Source of the DNA: Nigrospora sphaerica
Lineage: Eukaryota > Ascomycota > Sordariomycetes > Amphisphaeriales > Apiosporaceae
DNA: 64,000 nt
Assembly: GCA_018287875.1 (NCBI GenBank)
Contig: JAGVVL010000001.1
Coordinates: forward strand, 3,472,001-3,536,000
Direction of reading: 5' to 3'
In this document: positions 58,316 through 64,000 of the stretch, piece by piece
Layout: each line of letters opens with the position of its first letter
Numbering within the stretch: the first letter of the stretch is position 1
Translations under genes and position numbers: made by a program
Notes under the pieces: generated by a model
Told to the model about the DNA's origin: nothing
Database searches by the model: none
The model's input: only the letters and a program-made list of their open reading frames with translations

Positions 58316-59192
58316 ATGGACATAGTTGGAAGTCGGCATCCATCGCAAACGAGACCATGAAGCTGACAGGTTGGGCACAAGCTTCCCCGCAGTTCGCGCC
58401 TGCATTTTCGATATGGATGGCCTCCTGATCAACTCAGAGGACGTGATCACCCTTTCCGTGAACCAAATCCTTGAAAAATATGGAAGGCCACCGTTTACTC
58501 GTTCCATTCGAGCTCAGCTTATGGGCATACCCGACTCGACCAACAGCAACACTTTCCACGATTGGGCCAAGTTGCCCATTACCCGAGAGCAGTTCGCTCA
58601 GGAAGCATCCGAGCGAATGAAATCGAATTTCCCGAATTGCAAACCATTACCTGGTGTGGAGAAGCTTCTGTCGACCCTCAGCTCTGCACGCAGTGCTCGT
58701 TCCGGAGATCCAATCATGTTGGCACTGGCATCTAGTAGCAAGCGTCATAGCTACGAGCTGAAGACCTCGAAGCCGGAAGCAAAGCATGTGCTCGATTTCT
58801 TTCCGGATGACAGGCGGGTCCTGGGTGACGACCCAAGAGTACGGAAGGGCCGAGGCAAGCCTGCACCTGATATCTACCTGGTTGCGTTACAGTCTCTGAA
58901 TTCGACTGCATGCTTTGAAAGAAAGCCTATCAAGCCCAGCGAATGCCTGGTATTTGAGGATAGCGCCATTGGAGTGGAAGCTGGTAGACGAGCTGGCATG
59001 AGAGTAGTCTGGGTGCCTCACCCAGATGTGGCGGTTGAGTACCGAGAGAGGCAGAAGGAAGTCTTGGCTGGGAGAACAGGGTTGAGCGACAGTGGCGCAG
59101 AGTGGCAGCTTGGGGAAGATGATGACGGCTGGGCTGAAATGATCCCGAGCTTGGAGGTCTTCGATTATGAGAAGTACGGCATCCGGATTTAG
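58316..59192 (+). CDS. HAD-superfamily hydrolase (subfamily IA), pseudouridine-phosphatase-like
   Basis: Phosphatase on a small phosphorylated metabolite. The large exon (58393-59192) is secure. It has motif I FDMDGLL (nucleophile Asp and acid Asp), cap-domain stretch LLINSEDVITLSVNQILEKY, motif II Ser in LALASSSKRH, motif III Lys in GKPAPDIY, and motif IV LVFEDSAIGVEAGRRAGM. The relation to yeast and human HDHD1-type phosphatases is by overall pattern. No ATG lies in frame before motif I, so the start must be in an upstream exon. The best solution is 58316-58331 (MDIVG), a GTCGGC donor, branch-like GCTGAC, and acceptor CGCAG at 58392, giving 271 residues. That exon is a proposal; the usual N-terminus has a few more residues before RACIFDMDG. 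The 5' side abuts the repeat-rich spacer. Confidence 0.82.
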
Positions 59193-60618
59193 TAACAAGA
59201 AGGCCAATCTAGCGTACGTCTCACGTCAAGAGAAAAAGATACTCGAGGTATCTAACTGCATTATCACTACCTTGGCAGCGTGTGTATTCTATCATGCGAC
59301 ATCACACAACGGGTAGTATGAGCAGGCTCGTAAGCCCCGCCTTTGACAGTATGTTCACTACGAAGAGAATCTGATCCAAAAAGGATATACAAATAGTGAT
59401 CGTTCTGGAAACCGATATGGGCGAAATAGAAAGTCAGTGGCGCCAACTGTTTCCGTCGCGCTGTCAATGACAGCAGTTGCTCCCAATCAGACCACCTGTC
59501 GTTGTGCTGCTCGTACCAAGACACCGAGTGGTCAAAGGAATGACTCCTCTAGCCTCCTACCTCGTTTGGCGCTAGCACGTATGATTCCCGTCAACCCGAA
59601 TCCCAGCCCTGCACCGTACGGTATGGGACTTAATGACCATATCACGGACTACGACTCCTTCCGTCCTCCAGCATAGGCAAGATGTGGCCCTGCCAGCCAT
59701 ACCTCGAGGCAGCGAGGACGGGTACGAGGTGGGAAAGGAAGAGGCAGCCAAAGTCGAGGAGAGTCCAGCCTGAGGGCATGTACAGTTATTGGCTGCTTGT
59801 GCTGAGCGAGCTGCGGAATCCATTCGTCTTTTGCGGCAGCGGCAGAAAACGCCGAATCGTGGAACGGGTTTCTAAAATTTGAAGTCGTAAACAAATGCAA
59901 CATGCACCATAAAAACCGCCGAAAAGGATCAAAGTGACGTAAACAAAGACACACATGAATAACTAGAAAGAGCGAATATGACCTGAAAGAAAGGTAGAAA
60001 GGTGGCTTGAGGTGAGTATAAGTAGCTCACCCTTTACTTACCTAGCTTTAAGCTACCGCAGCTCAAGCCCCGCACTGCATCTAGATTCGGGAGCACTAAG
60101 TTGATGGGAGGTAGCTATGCTAAGTACTTACTACGCTTACTTCAGGTATGTAAGTACTTCATAGGTACTTTCAAAACCACAAGACGGTACCTACCTACCT
60201 CCTGTTCTTACGCGTGGTCACAAGGATCCCTTGACATACTTTAGCTCAGGTCTAGGTAGGTGCCTAAGGTGTGCGACCAACTAAAAACGACGCCCAGGCT
60301 TCCACGACTGTGCCCGTCCCCACCATACATAGCGGAAGTGCGACAGACACGGCCGAGAAAATGCACTCGGGCCTCGAAGAGAGGGAATTCTATTGGAAGC
60401 TGCCAACCTCAGTCATGCTAACGGGAAGATAAGATATAGATCCTTAAGCACTGGCTGTCTTTGGTTAACTGTCCGTCTGGATTGTGGTTGGAACCCGCAA
60501 GGATGGATCCCATGCCCACTCTCCATCGTTGGGGCGGCCGCCCCGTGATAAAGCAACCTCTTCTCGTGGCAGCCCCCAATCCTGGTCTTCGCATACCTTC
60601 GCCCTGCGCCCCGCGATC
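59193..60618. other. Intergenic spacer (1.4 kb), AT-rich with TACCTA words
   Basis: Contains a dense cluster of TAAGTACTTAC, GGTACCTACCTACC and TCTAGGTAGGTGCC words at 60115-60265. An 85-residue minus frame (59267-59524) reads somewhat like protein but has no domain. The 130 bases before 60619 are open in frame with the next gene but are probably leader. Confidence 0.5.
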
Positions 60619-61815
60619 ATGGACGACGTCTTCGCGAGGCTGTTCCCGCCCGAGTCGGAGACGGCGACGACCGTCGTCGCGACCACTGTTCTCGCCACCT
60701 GCTTGCTGCTCCGCCTCTCGGCCTGGTCGCTGTACCCGCGCCGCCCGCAGGTTCTGCCGGGCCCGCTGACGACGGCGCTGCCCTACCTGTCCCCCGAGGA
60801 GATCGCGGACCTCCCCTACCACCCGGACCACTTTCCGGGCGCGCGGGACGTCGACACGCCGTATGGCAGCGTCCGCGTCTACGAGTTTGGCCCCGAGACG
60901 GGCCGCAAGGTGCTGTTCCTGCACGGCATCAGCACCTCGTGCCTGACCCTCTCCGAGATGGCCAATGACCTGGCTTCCAAGGGCTGCCGCGTCATGCTCT
61001 TCGACCTCTTCGGCCGGGGCTTCAGCTCGGGCGTCGGCGACCTGCCGTACGACACGCGCCTTTTTGTGACCCAGGTCCTGCTCGTGCTCGCGTCGTCGCC
61101 GCTGCCGTGGACCGGCAACGACGGCTTCCACATGGTCGGCTACTCGCTCGGCGGCGGCATCGCCGTCAACTTCGCCGCAACCTTCCCGCACATGGTGGCC
61201 TCGCTGGTCCTGCTGGCCCCCGCCGGTGTGATCCGCCCCGAGAACTTTGGCCGGTTGAGCCGTCTCGTCTTCACCTCGGGCCTCATCCCCGAGCGCATCC
61301 TCGAGAAGCTCACCAAGCACCGGCTGCGGACGCCCATCGGCAACGCCGTCTCGAAGAAGCGTAAGATGTCGGCGGCGGCGGACGGGGCGCTGCCCGGCTC
61401 CCTCGGGCCCAAGGAGGGCTTGACCGACGCCGCCGTGCAGGAGGCCGTGGACCCCCACGCCGACACGGTCGACAGCGTCCACCCGCTCGAGGCCAAGATC
61501 GCCAGCTACATCCGCTGGATGCTAGACAAGCACGAGGGGTTCGTGCCGGCCTTCATGTCGACGGTTCGCTACGGCCCACTCATGGACCAACAAGAGTACT
61601 GGCGCAAGCTGGCCCGGCGGAAGCCCGGCTCCACGGCCGTGATCCTGGGTCGGGACGACGAGCTGATCCAGAAGGCCGACTACGCCGAGGATGCGCTGCC
61701 GCTCATCGGGGGCGAGGCCAATGTTTTCTGGAGGATCGTCCCGGGCGGTCACAATTTCCCCTTCACCAACGCGAAGGAGGCCCTCGAAGCCCTGTACGAG
61801 TTCTGGCAACTGTGA
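60619..61815 (+). CDS. Membrane-anchored alpha/beta hydrolase
   Basis: Intronless, 398 residues from the ATG at 60619. An earlier ATG at 60484 would add 45 residues of low-complexity sequence, whereas the later start puts a hydrophobic anchor near the N-terminus (about 19-39, VVATTVLATCLLLRLSAWSL), as in related fungal hydrolases. Fold markers: LFLHGIS (99-105, oxyanion HG), nucleophile GYSLGG (Ser176), GRDDEL carrying a likely catalytic acid near 343, and GGHNFPF (His378). An insertion rich in basic and Asp/Ala residues (about 235-300) forms the lid. Substrate may be an ester, epoxide or acylglycerol; nothing in the sequence decides. GC content returns to the high level seen before 50 kb. 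Confidence 0.9.
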   Translation: MDDVFARLFPPESETATTVVATTVLATCLLLRLSAWSLYPRRPQVLPGPLTTALPYLSPEEIADLPYHPDHFPGARDVDTPYGSVRVYEFGPETGRKVLFLHGISTSCLTLSEMANDLASKGCRVMLFDLFGRGFSSGVGDLPYDTRLFVTQVLLVLASSPLPWTGNDGFHMVGYSLGGGIAVNFAATFPHMVASLVLLAPAGVIRPENFGRLSRLVFTSGLIPERILEKLTKHRLRTPIGNAVSKKRKMSAAADGALPGSLGPKEGLTDAAVQEAVDPHADTVDSVHPLEAKIASYIRWMLDKHEGFVPAFMSTVRYGPLMDQQEYWRKLARRKPGSTAVILGRDDELIQKADYAEDALPLIGGEANVFWRIVPGGHNFPFTNAKEALEALYEFWQL

Positions 61816-62216
61816 GACAGCGGGACAACTGCCGTCGATACGACACGGAAGATTCGATGACTGGTGTCGTTGAGGCGCGCGCTGGGATTTTCCTTCTGGC
61901 GTGGCCTGTTCGATCCGGACCCTCGACCCACCGGGAGAGAAGTGTTCCATGTAGTACCTCCCAGGCCGACGCAGTGAAGCCGACGTCGACTTACTGTGGT
62001 TTCCGCAGTTATTACTGCACCGCCACCAGATACTCGTAGAAGCACTAAAGACGGCGAGGCGCCATAGGAGGAGGCAGGCAAATGCTTGGTATTAATTAAA
62101 ATCATAAAGCATTATGGTATGGGTACATCAAAACGCCGGGCCCGCCACGTAAACCTCAAAGGAAAGGTCGTAGATGCATTACATACGTCTCGCCAAGACG
62201 GCTTTTTTCTTCTTCC
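61816..62216. other. Convergent spacer
   Basis: 401 bases between convergent genes, with an AT-rich stretch at 62085-62120 that probably includes polyadenylation signals. Confidence 0.5.
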
Positions 62217-62864
62217 TCAGTGGTCCATGGCGTCGCGGCCGTTGAGCAGGATGACGCAGGTGGCGAGGGCGCAGACGGCGTCGAGCTCGTGGCCCTCGAG
62301 GGCGAGGACGGCGTCGCGGCCGAAGCCGTAGGCGGCGACGCGGCCGATCTCGACGCGCTTCTGGTTGAGGCACTTGTACAGGATGCCGAACTGGCCCGTC
62401 ATGTCCCAGAAGTAGGGGATGCTGTGGCGGACGAAGCACTCGTGCTTCTTCTCGCTGGCGGCGTCGACGGGGCACATCTCGATGGGGTGGCGGCAGTGGT
62501 CCTCGTTGTTGGCGAAGCGCACCGTCGAGCAGTCGAAGGAGACGAAGGTCATGTTGAGGTCGCAGACGCGGTCGCCCGAGCTGTCGTTCATGGTCTTGAT
62601 GGTGCGCATCATGTCGCCGCAGCTCGTGATCTCGTACGTCGGCGGCTCCTCGCGCTCCTCGATCTGCCGGTGCACGTTCTCGACGTCGCGCAAGAAGTCC
62701 TGCGAGAACTCGGACCACGGCGTCTTGAGCCGGCCCGACAGGTCGTGGATGGCCGCGTTCTTCTTGAAGTGGATGCAGCCCTTGAGGAGGAAGAAGTTGG
62801 TCGGCGCAAACTTGCGCTTCGTGTTGAGGGGGAAGTCCTGGGGCGAAAAGGGGTGCTCCGGCAT
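62217..62864 (-). CDS. Conserved-looking protein of unknown function (possible tubby/LURP-type barrel)
   Basis: Intronless, 215 residues from the ATG at 62864 (MPEHPFSPQDFPLNTKRKFA). An earlier in-frame ATG at 63002 would add a Lys-run segment (EEDQKKKKKKTQPV) that looks like leader, so the shorter form is preferred. The protein has balanced composition: FLLKGCIHFKKNAAIHDLSG, then TYEITSCGDMMRTIKTMNDS, then IPYFWDMTGQFGILYKCLN, and a hydrophobic end LDAVCALATCVILLNGRDAM. The run of short strands with I-x-D-x-x-G turns resembles tubby C-terminal-like barrels, but I cannot confirm that. Cysteines are numerous (about ten). The C-terminal hydrophobic segment is short for a membrane span. Confidence 0.8.
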   Translation of the reverse strand: MPEHPFSPQDFPLNTKRKFAPTNFFLLKGCIHFKKNAAIHDLSGRLKTPWSEFSQDFLRDVENVHRQIEEREEPPTYEITSCGDMMRTIKTMNDSSGDRVCDLNMTFVSFDCSTVRFANNEDHCRHPIEMCPVDAASEKKHECFVRHSIPYFWDMTGQFGILYKCLNQKRVEIGRVAAYGFGRDAVLALEGHELDAVCALATCVILLNGRDAMDH

Positions 62865-64000
62865 GGTGGGCGAGGACGGACGGAGGACGGGTTGCGTCTT
62901 CTTCTTTTTCTTCTTCTGATCTTCTTCGGCGGTCGTGGTCTCCGAGGTTGGGGACGTAGGTAGCGAGCAGACAGTGGCACCGGCAACACCAGCAGGACTC
63001 AAGATTGGGAAAAGGGAGAAGCGTCACCAGCGCGTGCCTGGCCGACCGGCCATGTGGCTGGCTGTTAAAACGCCGCGCAACCCTCACTCTCGTGGCACCG
63101 AAGGCCACGGTACGGGCAGCCCCTCGTGACGTCACGGGCCTTCGGAATACCTGTTTTGCGGCGTCGCGCGCGGCCTTGTTTCCAGGGTCTTCTGGTGGGC
63201 GCATCTCCAAGCTGACGTTCGAAAAGCATGCCCGGAGCTTAAACCCGTGGGATTCCGTGGCCAGGCTCGCCAGGCCGCGGCGGACGGGTCCTTTTTGGCG
63301 GCGTCGTGGTTTCGGATGGGTGGGTTGTCGTCGTCTTTCTCGCCCTGGGCGCACGGCAGAGACCCTGATCGTGGTGGGCAGTGCCCGCTTGCGGACGGGC
63401 CGATCACTGGAGCAAGGGCCTGAATGTTCATCTCTCTCTCTCTTTTTTGCCTCCGCGTGTGTATGTCTTCAGAGCCTTCGAGAGTCAGTAGATGATTGTC
63501 GAGTTCCATATTTCGGCCATGCAGCTGCACTCGCCCGTGTCTAACATTCATCCCTAGGAGGGGGAAGGAATTGGCTTTCCCTGGTTGTCGGCACCGTGAA
63601 GCTGTGCGGCCATCGTGGGGTACCCGACTCGCACCACACCCGCAAGACGCAGACGAGCGAAGCACCCGACACCATTGACACTCATTAGTAGTAGTGATAC
63701 CCAAACCGTGTACACACTCATATGCCCGCCATGTAGGTCAGTCATGTAGCAAGTAAAGTAGGCAGGAAGTCGGCACTAGTTATCGTAAATACCAAGCCAC
63801 CGGCCACGCCACAAAATTCTAACCCCCCCAAGGTCTCCAACGGTACACGCGGCAAGATTGGGGAGGAAGCGGGTAGAAGCGAGCACGGAAATGTCGTGAA
63901 GGGTCAGCCACACACCAACACATACACACGCTGTGCGTCTGTCGACCCGTCCGGCATCAACAACAATAACAACAACCTCGACCCGACCGCCAGCGACTCC
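62865..64000. other. Spacer at right edge
   Basis: 1.1 kb with no gene recognised. The final bases (CAACAACAATAACAACAACC) look like an unstructured 5' leader, suggesting that a plus-strand gene starts just beyond the window. Confidence 0.4.

Overview
The window is nuclear DNA of a filamentous ascomycete. Short introns (about 50-140 nt, GT...AG), GC-rich genes, wide intergenic spaces and familiar fungal proteins (Sdh1, a PX/DUF3818 protein, Cgr1, a CREB-type bZIP, Pex4, Mnn9) point to Sordariomycetes, most likely Hypocreales. The genus is not decided by what I can see. Gene models below were spliced by hand: I checked that phases agree across introns and that the joined protein reads through, but no alignment or transcript was available.

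Layout. 0-11 kb: a compact housekeeping block, all on the minus strand: SDH1 (its 3' end is cut by the window edge), a PX-domain lipid-binding protein, a coiled-coil single-pass membrane protein, and CGR1. 11-43 kb: sparse. Four recognisable genes (bZIP, PEX4, MNN9, and a large Ser/Pro-rich protein at 17.3-20.4 kb), a second Pro-rich protein at 42.8 kb and one weak candidate gene at 28.6-29.2 kb sit in long GC-rich spacers. The spacers carry homopolymer runs, microsatellites and recurring TACCTA/TAGGTA words, and almost every long open frame in them looks spurious.

44-50.7 kb: a metabolic group made of a small cupin protein, a two-domain FAD monooxygenase fused to an acetoacetate-decarboxylase-like domain, and a divergently transcribed short-chain dehydrogenase. 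The last two share one 1.1 kb promoter region. The three could act on one substrate (hydroxylation, decarboxylation or aldol-type chemistry, ketone/alcohol interconversion), but that is inference.

50.8-60.4 kb: a stretch that reads visibly lower in GC and looks accessory. It holds an 8-exon NLR/STAND protein (lipase-like, NB-ARC, TPR), a CorA-like two-TM protein on the same strand, a repeat-rich spacer (17-bp triplicate, 12-bp minisatellite, GGCTTCGCC hairpins, tRNA-like fragment), and a HAD phosphatase whose first exon is uncertain. 60.6-64 kb: GC-rich again, with a membrane-anchored alpha/beta hydrolase and a conserved protein of unknown function.

The most interesting items are the monooxygenase/decarboxylase fusion and its divergent partner, and the NLR-containing lower-GC island.
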